DNA of 64,000 bases from Thalassobaculum litoreum DSM 18839 (lineage in GTDB: Bacteria > Pseudomonadota > Alphaproteobacteria > Thalassobaculales > Thalassobaculaceae), in assembly GCF_900102465.1 (NCBI RefSeq), contig NZ_FNBW01000008.1, positions 62,001-126,000 on the forward strand, in the 5' to 3' direction. Every line of letters begins with the position of its first letter. Position 1 is the first letter of the stretch. Under the pieces are notes generated by a model. It saw nothing but the letters and a program-made list of their open reading frames with translations, was not told where the DNA came from and did not search any database. A program made the translations under genes and the position numbers. Of this stretch, positions 56,256 through 64,000 are shown piece by piece.

Positions 56256-57698
56256 ATCCGCGCGCGGCATCGACTGCTTGAAGACTATGATCCCGACGGG
56301 TTCTTCTGCGAGTACCAGGGTGACGCCAAGCGTCAGCAGGACCTCACCGGCCTGCTGAAGAGGCTGAACGGTACGACGCCGAAGGAACTGACTCGTCTCT
56401 CCAAAGCGGTCGATCGCGAACTCTACAACCTCGGCATTACCTTCACGCTCTACCACGAAGGGTCGTCCGTCGATCGGGTCCTGCCCTTCGACCTCATTCC
56501 CCGGGTGCTGACGCCGGCCGACTGGGAGACGATCGAGAGCGGCTCGATCCAGCGGGTGCAGACCCTGAATCTGCTGCTGGCCGACATCTACGGCGATCAG
56601 AAGGCCATCAAGGACGGGATTCTGCCCGCCGATCTGGTCTTCAAGAACCCGAACTACCGGCCGGAGATGGTCGGCCTCAAGGTTCCGGAAAACTGCTACG
56701 TGAACGTCTGCGGCGTCGATGTGGTGCGCGGCGGCGACGGGCAGTTCGTGGTGCTGGAGGATAATGCCCGCAGCCCGTCCGGCGTGTCCTATGTGGTCGA
56801 GAATCGCCAGCTCATGCGGCGGACCATGCCGCATCTGTTCGAGGGCATGAACGTCCGGCCCGTGCTGGACTACGGTCTGCGCCTGCACCGCGCCCTGTGC
56901 GAGGCGGCCCCGGCGGGGGTCAGCGACCCGCAGGTGGTGCTGCTGTCCCCCGGACCGTTCAACTCCGCCTATTTCGAGCATGTCTTTCTGGCCCGCGAGA
57001 TGGGCATCCCGCTGGTCACCGGCCAGGACATGGTGGTGGAGAACGACAAGCTCTACATGCGCACCACCGGCGGTCTGATGCCGGTGCACGTGATCTACCG
57101 CCGGATCAACGACGAGTTCCTCGATCCGGAGGTGTTCCGCGAGGACAGCATGCTCGGCGTGCCCGGGCTGATGCGGGCCTACGCCAAGGGCAACGTGACG
57201 ATCGCCAACGCGGTCGGTACCGGCGTGGCCGACGACAAGGGCGTCTACGCCTATATCCCGCGGCTGATCAAATATTACCTGGACCAGGACGCCATCCTGC
57301 CGAACGTGCCGACCAACCTGTGCCGCGAGAAGGACGGGCTGCAGTACACGCTCGACAATCTCGACAAGCTGGTGACCAAGCCGGTGGGCGAGGCCGGCGG
57401 CTATGGGGTGGTCATCGGTCCGCGCGCCTCGCTGCGCGAGCTGGAGGCGACCCGCAAGGCGATCGAGAAGGATCCGGCGAACTACATCTCCCAGCCGATG
57501 GTCGAGCTGTCGGTGTCGCCGACCCTGATCGGCGGCCGGGTGGAGCCGCGCCATGTGGATCTGCGGCCGTTCTGCGTGACCGGCAAGTCGACCTGGGTGC
57601 TGCCGGGCGGCCTGACCCGCGTGGCGCTGAAGAAGGGCTCGCTGGTGGTGAACTCGTCCCAGGGCGGCGGGTCCAAAGACACCTGGGTTCTGGAGTAG
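56256..57698 (+). CDS. Circularly permuted type 2 ATP-grasp protein with a non-standard start
   Basis: A 480-residue COG2308-type protein; recognisable stretches are LGITFTLY, LPFDLIPRVL, RPEMVGLKVPENCYVNVCGVD and the KPVGEAGGYGVVIGP ATP-grasp loop. Family members pair with alpha-E and transglutaminase proteins, and some are thought to make peptide-like linkages. Coding similarity extends upstream of the first ATG/GTG/TTG-type codon (GTG 56505) through YDPDGFFCEYQG to about 56256. Between the in-frame TAA at 56214 and 56505 there is no ATG, GTG or TTG. ATC at 56256, five bases after a perfect GGGAGG, is the best start. Otherwise a sequence error must be assumed. Confidence 0.75.
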   Translation: MRARHRLLEDYDPDGFFCEYQGDAKRQQDLTGLLKRLNGTTPKELTRLSKAVDRELYNLGITFTLYHEGSSVDRVLPFDLIPRVLTPADWETIESGSIQRVQTLNLLLADIYGDQKAIKDGILPADLVFKNPNYRPEMVGLKVPENCYVNVCGVDVVRGGDGQFVVLEDNARSPSGVSYVVENRQLMRRTMPHLFEGMNVRPVLDYGLRLHRALCEAAPAGVSDPQVVLLSPGPFNSAYFEHVFLAREMGIPLVTGQDMVVENDKLYMRTTGGLMPVHVIYRRINDEFLDPEVFREDSMLGVPGLMRAYAKGNVTIANAVGTGVADDKGVYAYIPRLIKYYLDQDAILPNVPTNLCREKDGLQYTLDNLDKLVTKPVGEAGGYGVVIGPRASLRELEATRKAIEKDPANYISQPMVELSVSPTLIGGRVEPRHVDLRPFCVTGKSTWVLPGGLTRVALKKGSLVVNSSQGGGSKDTWVLE

Positions 57699-57702
57699 GC
57701 CG

Positions 57703-58656
57703 ATGCTGTCACGCTATGCAGAGAACGTGTACTGGCTCGGCCGCTATATCGAGCGCGCCGAGAACCTCGCCCGCCTGCTGGACACTCACGGCTCCTTCGC
57801 CCGCGATCCGCGCGCGACCGGCGACTGGGAAGCGGTGATCCGAATCAATGCCGACGAGGAGCTGTTCTTCAGCCGCAACAAGGAGGCGACGGCGGCGGCC
57901 GTCCTGTACTTCTATCTGATCGACCCGAAGAGCCCGACCTCGACCCTGAACTCGGTCGGCTATGCGCGAGAGAACGCCCGCACCGTCCGACATCTGATCT
58001 CCACCGAGCTGTGGGCGCACCTGAATACCTTCTACGGCGAGATGCATGAGCTGCGGCGCCGGGATATCGGCCTGGCGCGGCTGGCCAAGGTGGCGGCCTT
58101 CATCAAGACCAACTGCCAGACCCATACCGGTATCGCCGAAGGCACCCTGTACCGGGATCAGGCCTATCGCTTCTACCAGCTCGGCCGTCATGTGGAGCGC
58201 GCGGACCAGACCTCGCGCCTGCTCGACGTGAAGTACCGGCAGCTTCAGAGCGTGGAGGAGGATCCGGGCTCGCCGATCGACATCAGCCAGTGGAACGCCC
58301 TGCTGCGCTCCGCCGCCGGCTATCAGGCCTATCGCCGGACCCGCCCCGGCAGCATGAGCACCAGCGACGTGGCCCGCTTTCTGATGTCGGACAGCGAGTT
58401 CCCGCGCTCGATCTGCTTCTGCCTGTACCGCATCAAGTACGACCTCGCCTGTCTGGAGAGCGAGCATGGGCTCGAGCTCGGCGACGAGGTGCGGGAGACC
58501 CTCGGTCGGGTCATGGAGATCTCCGGTCAGACGCCGACCGACCGGATCGAGCCGGCCTGGCTGCACCAGTTCGCCGACGCCATCCAGGACGGACTGCTCG
58601 GGCTGAGCGGTGCCCTGGTATCCAGGTTCTTCGGGGTGGCCGAAGCGGCCGAATGA
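57703..58656 (+). CDS. Alpha-E domain protein
   Basis: A 317-residue all-helical protein (COG2307). The N-terminus MLSRYAENVYWLGRYIERAENLARLLD and the second copy-like segment YQLGRHVERADQTSRLLDVKYR are the alpha-E signatures. Function unknown, always found with the ATP-grasp and often transglutaminase genes. ATG at 57703 is 4 bases after the ATP-grasp stop. Confidence 0.9.
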   Translation: MLSRYAENVYWLGRYIERAENLARLLDTHGSFARDPRATGDWEAVIRINADEELFFSRNKEATAAAVLYFYLIDPKSPTSTLNSVGYARENARTVRHLISTELWAHLNTFYGEMHELRRRDIGLARLAKVAAFIKTNCQTHTGIAEGTLYRDQAYRFYQLGRHVERADQTSRLLDVKYRQLQSVEEDPGSPIDISQWNALLRSAAGYQAYRRTRPGSMSTSDVARFLMSDSEFPRSICFCLYRIKYDLACLESEHGLELGDEVRETLGRVMEISGQTPTDRIEPAWLHQFADAIQDGLLGLSGALVSRFFGVAEAAE

Positions 58657-58720
58657 CCGACAACGGTTTGTTCACGATTACCCGTTAACGTGACGGCCGT
58701 TCAATGTCGTGGCAGACCCC

Positions 58721-59641
58721 ATGCAGGTCCTGAGCATCGTTCACCGCACGGAGTATGCGTACCGCGAGCCGGTGCGCTTCGGGGAGCATCGTCTGCTGTT
58801 CCGACCGCGCGACAGCCATGACATGCGTCTGGTCGACAGCCGGCTGAAGATCCTGCCGGCCTCCAGCGTGCGCTGGATGCACGACGTGTTCTCCAATTCC
58901 GTGGCGGTCGCCCGCTTCGACGATCCGGCCGAGCGGCTGCTGTTCGAGAGCGTGATCGTGGTCGAGCACTATGCCGCCCGCACGCCCGTCTTCGATATCG
59001 CCGAGCACGCGCAGTATCTGCCGTTCGCCTATGCGCTGGACGATCTGCAGGATCTCGGCCGGACCACCGTGCGCCACCATCCCGACGACGGGGCGATCGA
59101 GGCCTGGGCCCGGTCGTTCTTCACCGGCGACAGGACCGAGACGCTGGGGCTGCTGAGCCGGATGACGCAGAGCGTGCGCGCCGACTTCGCCTATCGCCCG
59201 CGCGAGGCGGAGGGGGTGCAGGCGCCGTCGGAGACCCTGGCGCGCAGGCGGGGAACCTGCCGCGACTTCGCCCTGCTGATGATGGAGGCGGTGCGGTCCC
59301 TCGGCCTCGCCGCCCGGTTCGTCACCGGCTACGTCTTCGATCCGGCGGTGGAAGCCGCCGGCGGCGTGGTGAACCCGATCCGCGGCAAACAGCCGATCCA
59401 GGGTGCGGGGGCGACCCATGCCTGGGTCCAGGTCTACCTGCCGGGCGCGGGTTGGGTGGAATACGACCCGACCAACGGCATCATCGGCGGCGAGAACCTG
59501 ATCCGCGTCGGCGTCGCCCGCGATCCGAGTCAGGCCATCCCGCTTCAAGGCAGCTATTTCGGTCCGCCGGAAGCGTTCGTGAAAATGGATGTCTGCGTCG
59601 ACGTGCTGCGCGGCAACGTGCTTGAACGCAGCGCGGCCTAA
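58721..59641 (+). CDS. Transglutaminase family protein
   Basis: A 306-residue transglutaminase-like cysteine enzyme. The N-terminal beta domain begins LSIVHRTEYAYREPVRFGEHRLLFRPRDSHD; the catalytic triad is Cys180 (RRGTCRDFALL), His233 (GATHAWVQVYL) and Asp249 (VEYDPTNG). Third gene of the conserved trio. The ATG at 58721 matches family starts; a GTG 4 codons earlier is possible. Substrate unknown; it may act on peptides activated by the ATP-grasp partner. Confidence 0.88.
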   Translation: MQVLSIVHRTEYAYREPVRFGEHRLLFRPRDSHDMRLVDSRLKILPASSVRWMHDVFSNSVAVARFDDPAERLLFESVIVVEHYAARTPVFDIAEHAQYLPFAYALDDLQDLGRTTVRHHPDDGAIEAWARSFFTGDRTETLGLLSRMTQSVRADFAYRPREAEGVQAPSETLARRRGTCRDFALLMMEAVRSLGLAARFVTGYVFDPAVEAAGGVVNPIRGKQPIQGAGATHAWVQVYLPGAGWVEYDPTNGIIGGENLIRVGVARDPSQAIPLQGSYFGPPEAFVKMDVCVDVLRGNVLERSAA

Positions 59642-59689
59642 TGCCGACCGCGATCAGAGCCAGGCGTCTGATCGTGGTCCGGGTCCGCT

Positions 59690-59881
59690 CTACTTCGTCT
59701 TCAGGACGAACTCCATGCCGCCGCGGTTGCCGACATAGATCCCCGGCCGGGTTCGTCTCAGGGAGAGGGTCAGGCCGGAGACCATCACATCGACCCGGTC
59801 GCCCTGCATCCGGATGACCCGGGCTTCCATCTTCTGGTCGGTATCCGTGCACTCGACCGTCACCGTGTCGTCCAGGCGCAT
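59690..59881 (-). CDS. Small conserved-looking hypothetical protein
   Basis: A 63-residue protein, MRLDDTVTVECTDTD at the start, then KMEARVIRMQGDRVDVMVSGL, TLSLRRTRPGIYVGN and MEFVLK: an all-beta, Hfq/KOW-like size but no family recognised. ATG at 59881 has a GGGAG site 8 bases upstream; a longer frame to 60010 runs into the divergent LysR gene and is rejected. Confidence 0.65.
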   Translation of the reverse strand: MRLDDTVTVECTDTDQKMEARVIRMQGDRVDVMVSGLTLSLRRTRPGIYVGNRGGMEFVLKTK

Positions 59882-60008
59882 GGCTGCGCTCCCTGCTGCG
59901 GAGGAGACGATCACGATAGCCGATTCGTATGACCGCCGTCCGTTTTTGGTAACACCGATTCTGATATAGTCGCGGCTCGTCGATCTTGTCTGGCGGTCGG
60001 AGCGCGGC

Positions 60009-60893
60009 ATGGATGTTCAGGACCTGAAGGTTTTCGAGGCGGTGGCCCGTCACGGCGGCATGAAGCGGGCGGCCGAGGAACTGGCGACGGTGCAGTCCAA
60101 TGTGACCGCCCGTATCCGCGCCCTGGAGGGCGACCTGGACGTGCGGCTGTTCGACCGGCACAGCCGGGGCGTGGCCCTGACCCCGGCGGGCGAGCGGCTG
60201 CTGCCCTACGCCCACCGCGCCGCCGTGCTGATGACCGATGCACGGCGGGCGGCGAAGGACGATGGGCATCCCTTCGGCTCCCTGGTGGTCGGCTCGTTGG
60301 AGACCACCGCCGCCCTGCATCTGTCGCGGCCGCTCGCCGCCTATGTGGCGGCGCATCGCGAGGTCGATCTCGTCCTGCGCACCGGCACCACGGCCGAACT
60401 GATCGAGCGGGTGCTGACCGGCGAACTGGAGGGCAGCTTCGTGTGCGGGCCCGTCGCCCATCCGGAGCTGGAGGTGCAGACGGTCTATCACGAGGAGTTG
60501 GTGCTGGTGGCCCCGCCCGGCCTCGGCGCCATCGAAGCCCTGTCGGCCCGGCGCGAGGTGCGGATCGTGGTGCTGCGGGCCGGCTGCTCCTACCGCCAGC
60601 GGCTGGAGGAGATCCTGGCAAGACGCGGCATCGTCGGCCTGCGGACGCTGGAGTTCGGCACCATCGAGGCCATCGTCGGCAGTGTCGCCGCCGGGCTCGG
60701 GGTGACCCTGATGCCGCGCGGCATCGTCGCCGCCGCGGAGGCGGAGGGACGGGTCGAGCTGCATCGCCTGCCACCGGAGGACGGGCTGGTCGAGACCCTG
60801 TTCATCCGCCGCCGGGACGGCCATGCCTCCAGCGCCCTGACCGCCCTGATCGCCACCGCGGCCGGACCTGCGCAGTCGGTTGCGGCCGAGTAG
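60009..60893 (+). CDS. LysR family transcriptional regulator
   Basis: A 294-residue LTTR. HTH at about 18-40 (GGMKRAAEELATVQSNVTARIRALEGDL), followed by the effector domain from about 90 with LVVGSLETTAALHLSRPL and the GLGVTLMPRGIVAAA end. Inducer unknown. Co-directional with the YbfB-type transporter 74 bases downstream, which it may control. Divergent from the small protein gene. Confidence 0.9.
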   Translation: MDVQDLKVFEAVARHGGMKRAAEELATVQSNVTARIRALEGDLDVRLFDRHSRGVALTPAGERLLPYAHRAAVLMTDARRAAKDDGHPFGSLVVGSLETTAALHLSRPLAAYVAAHREVDLVLRTGTTAELIERVLTGELEGSFVCGPVAHPELEVQTVYHEELVLVAPPGLGAIEALSARREVRIVVLRAGCSYRQRLEEILARRGIVGLRTLEFGTIEAIVGSVAAGLGVTLMPRGIVAAAEAEGRVELHRLPPEDGLVETLFIRRRDGHASSALTALIATAAGPAQSVAAE

Positions 60894-60967
60894 GTATCGC
60901 CAGAACAGATCGCCGCTATCGGATCAATTCGCTTCTCGTGACATCGGCGGACGCCTAGCGTGCGGGC

Positions 60968-62149
60968 ATGAGCGAGACGATCACCCTGACCGAGACGCGC
61001 GAACGGATGCCCTGGCGGGCCGTGGCGGCCGGATGCGCCGCCATGCTGGTGGGCATCGGCCTGGCGCGCTTCGCCTATACGCCGCTGATCCCGGCGGTGG
61101 TGGACGCCGGATGGTTCGCCCCGGCGGCGGCCCTGTATCTCGGCGCGGCGAACCTGCTGGGCTATCTGGCGGGGGCGATGGCGGGCAACCGGCTGTCGGG
61201 CCGGTTCGGCGCGGTGCCGGTGCTGCGCTGGTCGATGGCCGCATCGGCCGTCTCCCTGCTGGTCTGTGCCGAGCCGCTTGGCTTCCTGTGGGTCTTCGTG
61301 TGGCGTCTGGTGGCCGGGATCGCAGGCGGTGCCCTCATGGTTGTGGCCGCCCCGACGGCGCTGGCCCGGGTCCCCCAGGGACGGCGCGGGCTCGCCGGCG
61401 GGCTGATCTTCACCGGCGTCGGCCTCGGCATCGCGGTCTCCGGGACCCTGGTACCGATGCTGCTGCAGGTCGGATTGGCGCAGACCTGGCTGGCGCTGGG
61501 CGGGCTCTGCTCGGTGCTGACCGTCCTGGTCTGGCGCTGGTGGCCGCAGAGCGGCGCCCCGCGCCGGGTCGGCGGCGCGCGGGTCGCCTCGGGCGGCGCG
61601 ATGATCGCGCTGCTGGCGGTCTACGGCCTGATCGCCGCCGGGCTGGTGCCGCATATGGTGCTGCTGGTGGATTTCGTGGTGCGCGGGCTGGAGCGCTCCT
61701 TCGCTTTGGGAGCGGCGGTCTGGATCGCCCTGGGCATCGGCGCCGTCTGCGGGCCGACCCTGGCCGGGCGCCTGGCCGACCGGATCGGATTCGCCGCCGG
61801 GCTGCGCCTCTATCTCGTGGTCGTGGGGCTGGCGGTCGTGGCTCTGGCGGTCGGCGCCGGCGAGATCGGCCTGTTCGTCTCCGCCGTGGTCGGTGGTGCG
61901 TCGATCCCGGGCGTGGTGCCGCTGGTGCTCGGCCGGGTGCATGACCTGGTTGAGGACCCCTCCGCCCGGCTCGGCACTTGGGGGCGGGCGACCATGGCCT
62001 TCGCGGTCGGGCAGGCGGCCGGGGCCTACGGCTTCTCCGCCCTGTACGACCGGGTCGGCTCCTATCCGCTGATCTTCGCGCTGGCGGCCGGACTGATGGC
62101 GCTGGCCCTGGCGATCGACCTTGTGTGGGTGCGGCGCCCGACGCCATAG
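60968..62149 (+). CDS. YbfB/YjiJ family MFS transporter
   Basis: A 393-residue major facilitator with about twelve helices. The family features ARFAYTPLIPAVVDAGW near residue 33, NLLGYLAGAMAGNRLSGRFG and the CGPTLAGRLADRIGF loop match YbfB/YjiJ proteins, whose substrates are unknown. Often regulated by a neighbouring LysR protein, as here. Confidence 0.88.
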   Translation: MSETITLTETRERMPWRAVAAGCAAMLVGIGLARFAYTPLIPAVVDAGWFAPAAALYLGAANLLGYLAGAMAGNRLSGRFGAVPVLRWSMAASAVSLLVCAEPLGFLWVFVWRLVAGIAGGALMVVAAPTALARVPQGRRGLAGGLIFTGVGLGIAVSGTLVPMLLQVGLAQTWLALGGLCSVLTVLVWRWWPQSGAPRRVGGARVASGGAMIALLAVYGLIAAGLVPHMVLLVDFVVRGLERSFALGAAVWIALGIGAVCGPTLAGRLADRIGFAAGLRLYLVVVGLAVVALAVGAGEIGLFVSAVVGGASIPGVVPLVLGRVHDLVEDPSARLGTWGRATMAFAVGQAAGAYGFSALYDRVGSYPLIFALAAGLMALALAIDLVWVRRPTP

Positions 62150-62185
62150 TGCGGCCCGACGCAAACATCCACGCGGACCGAGCCC

Positions 62186-63217
62186 GTGCGCATTCTCTCG
62201 ATCCTCGCCGGTGCCGCCAATGGCGGGGCCGAGACCTTCTTCGTCACCCTGGCCAAGGCTCTGGCCGAGGCGGGAGAGGAGTCGCGCGCGGTGATCCGTC
62301 CGAATCCGCCGCGCCGGGCCGACTTGGAGGAGGGCGGCGTGCCGGTGTTCGAGGCGCCCTTCGGTTCCTGGCTCGACTTCCGAACGAAACCCGCCCTGCG
62401 CCGCGTGGTGGCCGAGTTCCGGCCCGAGGTGGTGCTGTCCTACATGAGCCGGGCCAGTTCGTTCATGCCCGACGGCGACCACGCCAAGGTCGCCCGCCTG
62501 GGCGGTTTCTATGACCTGAAGTATTTCCGCAACTGCGACCATCTGGCCTGCATCACCGAGGGCATCCGCCGCCATGTGATCCACCACGGCTGGCCGGCGG
62601 ATCGCTGCAGCGTGATCGCCAATTTCGCCGAGCGCGACGACAGCCCGGCCGCCGACCGCGCCGCCCTGGGCGTGCCGGAGGGGGCGACCGTGGTCTTCAC
62701 ACCGTCGCGCCTGCACAAGGTGAAGGGCTTCGACGTACTCATGCAGGCGGCGGTCGATCTTCCCAATGTCCATCTCTGGATCGCCGGGAGCGGGCCGGAG
62801 GAGGCGGCGCTGAAGGCGCTGGCCGGCGAGCTCGGCATCGCCGACCGGGTCAATTTCCTTGGCTGGCGGCGCGACACCGGCGCGTTCTTCCGGAGCTGCG
62901 ACATCGTCGCCTTCCCCTCGCGCCACGAGCCGTTCGGTACGGTGACCCTGGAGGCCTGGGCCTATGGCAAACCGCTGGTGACCACCGACGCGGACGGGCC
63001 GGCGGAGTTCGTGCGCGACGGCGAGGACGGGCTGGTTGTCCCCAAAGGCGAGGCCGCTCCCCTGCGCGACGCCCTGCGCCGGGTGATGGAGGAACCGGGG
63101 CTTGCCGACCGGCTTGTCGCCTCCGGCACGGCGCGGCACGCGGCGGACTTCACACAGGCCGCCTGCGTCGCCAATTACAGGGCGCTGTTCCAGCGACTTC
63201 GCGGCGTGGGTGCCTGA
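62186..63217 (+). CDS. GT4 family glycosyltransferase
   Basis: A 343-residue GT-B enzyme. N-terminal GAANGGAETFFVTLAKAL is the acceptor-side loop; the C-terminal nucleotide-sugar site is VVFTPSRLHKVKGFDVLMQAA, then RHEPFGTVTLEAWAYGKPLV with the E-x7-E pair. Transfers a sugar for surface polysaccharide or lipopolysaccharide; donor and acceptor not defined. The start is a GTG at 62186. Confidence 0.9.
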   Translation: MRILSILAGAANGGAETFFVTLAKALAEAGEESRAVIRPNPPRRADLEEGGVPVFEAPFGSWLDFRTKPALRRVVAEFRPEVVLSYMSRASSFMPDGDHAKVARLGGFYDLKYFRNCDHLACITEGIRRHVIHHGWPADRCSVIANFAERDDSPAADRAALGVPEGATVVFTPSRLHKVKGFDVLMQAAVDLPNVHLWIAGSGPEEAALKALAGELGIADRVNFLGWRRDTGAFFRSCDIVAFPSRHEPFGTVTLEAWAYGKPLVTTDADGPAEFVRDGEDGLVVPKGEAAPLRDALRRVMEEPGLADRLVASGTARHAADFTQAACVANYRALFQRLRGVGA

Positions 63218-63295
63218 GGCGCGGGGGCTTCGTCATCGCCTTGTCCCGGCGAATCTGCTAGGAGAGGCGCCGTAACCTGTCCTTGCGCCCGGCCG

Positions 63296-64000
63296 ATGTC
63301 CGATACCCAGCCAGCCAGTTCCTCCCTGCCCGCGCTCAGCGTCATCGTTCCCGTCTGTGACGAGGCGGGCGCTATCGCCGCGTTGCTGCAGGAGATCCTC
63401 GACAAGGTCGGTGCCGCCTATCGGGTGGAAGTGGTCGTCGTCGATGACGGCAGCCGCGATGGCACCGACGGCATCGTCGCCGATCTGGCCGCCAGGGATC
63501 TCCGCATCACCCTGATCCGCCACAAGGCGCGCTCCGGCAAGAGTGCCGCCCTGCGTACCGGCGCGATGGCCGCGACCTCGCTGTGGATGGCGACGATCGA
63601 CGGCGACGGCGAGAACGACCCCGCCGACGTGGTCGCCATGGCAGCGCAGATCGACGCCACGAGCGTCGGCAGGGTCGGGCTCGTCGCCGGCATCCGGCGG
63701 CGGCGCACGGCCGGCATCCGGCGATTGATCGCCTCGCGCATCGGCAATGGGGTGCGTCGCTTCCTGCTGCGCGACGACTGCCCCGACACGGCCTGCGGGC
63801 TGAAGGTGCTGCCGCGCCCGCTGTTCCTGGCCTTCCCCTATTTCGACAGCCTGCACCGCTACATGCCGGCGCTGACCAGGCGCTACGGCTTTGAGACCGT
63901 GCATGTCTCCGTCGATGACCGGCCGCGCATGGCGGGGCGGTCGAAATACACCAATATCGGCCGCGCCCTGGTCGGGATCGTCGACCTGCTGGGCGTGGTC
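63296..64000 (+). CDS. GT2 glycosyltransferase, dolichol-phosphate-mannose-synthase-like (3' end missing)
   Basis: The first 235 residues of a GT-A transferase, open at the right edge. PALSVIVPVCDEAGAIAALLQEI, VEVVVVDDGSRDGT, TGAMAATSLWMATIDGDGENDP (metal site) and DDCPDTACGLKVLPR are features of the DPM1/ArnC/GtrB group that put a sugar on undecaprenyl or dolichyl phosphate. C-terminal membrane helices, if present, lie beyond the window. ATG at 63296. Confidence 0.85.
   Translation, partial: MSDTQPASSSLPALSVIVPVCDEAGAIAALLQEILDKVGAAYRVEVVVVDDGSRDGTDGIVADLAARDLRITLIRHKARSGKSAALRTGAMAATSLWMATIDGDGENDPADVVAMAAQIDATSVGRVGLVAGIRRRRTAGIRRLIASRIGNGVRRFLLRDDCPDTACGLKVLPRPLFLAFPYFDSLHRYMPALTRRYGFETVHVSVDDRPRMAGRSKYTNIGRALVGIVDLLGVV

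Noticed and set aside
59882-60010. Longer version of the small hypothetical protein
   Set aside because: It would overlap the LysR start and skips the ATG with a good ribosome site at 59881.

Overview
High-GC DNA, densely packed with genes, many of them joined by ATGA or GTGA overlaps. Gene content points to an alphaproteobacterium, most likely of the Rhodospirillales: a DivL-type pseudo-histidine kinase beside tsaE-amgK-murU-addB, a TrcR (DUF1013) regulator divergent from a DUF1192 protein, bmt, DUF1289, DUF2927, and the ATP-grasp/alpha-E/transglutaminase trio. The species cannot be fixed from the window. No phage, IS element, CRISPR array or rRNA is visible. It reads as core chromosome with a few remnants and small intergenic repeats.

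Layout. 1-5.6 kb (minus): divL-tsaE-amgK-murU-addB, joining a cell-cycle sensor, tRNA t6A synthesis, peptidoglycan-sugar recycling and recombination repair. 5.8-10.4 kb (plus): a 1539-residue multi-PAS hybrid kinase, divergent from divL. 10.5-16.6 kb: two small envelope proteins, a spermidine-synthase-like methyltransferase, an exported histidine phosphatase, a shikimate/quinate dehydrogenase plus dehydroshikimate dehydratase pair, and a GNAT acetyltransferase. 16.8-17.7 kb: trcR and DUF1192. 18.0-20.6 kb: metY operon with an alpha/beta hydrolase and a thioesterase. 20.6-24.2 kb (minus): GFA protein, CocE-type hydrolase, ArgE-type deacetylase. 24.3-29.0 kb: an ABC metal (probably manganese) importer with divergent mntR and a candidate operator over the importer's -35 box. 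29.1-34 kb: ABC exporter, TrkH, a glyoxalase-family remnant, folE, apaG.

34-39.3 kb: ynjD is on the minus strand, cut off from ynjB and ynjC on the plus strand by an RTX repeat protein gene and tRNA-Gly(CCC). 39.5-42 kb: a DJ-1-like protein without its cysteine, DUF1289, betaine-homocysteine methyltransferase and RidA. 42-44.7 kb (minus): two related exported proteins, a DUF2927 lipoprotein, a LysE exporter. 45.1-46.5 kb: speD-speE behind a long, probably structured leader. 46.5-55 kb: an M14-type deacylase, glycosyltransferases and rfbCBDA for dTDP-L-rhamnose. 54.9-59.6 kb: an M23 peptidase, then the ATP-grasp/alpha-E/transglutaminase operon, whose first gene has no ATG, GTG or TTG start. 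59.7-64 kb: small protein, LysR regulator, YbfB-type MFS transporter and two further glycosyltransferases, the last cut by the window end.

Most worth a second look: the speD leader with its internal terminator and long-range complementarity; the apparent ATC start of the ATP-grasp gene; the tyrosine-for-histidine kinase (DivL); the cysteine-less DJ-1 homologue; and the split ynjBCD locus.
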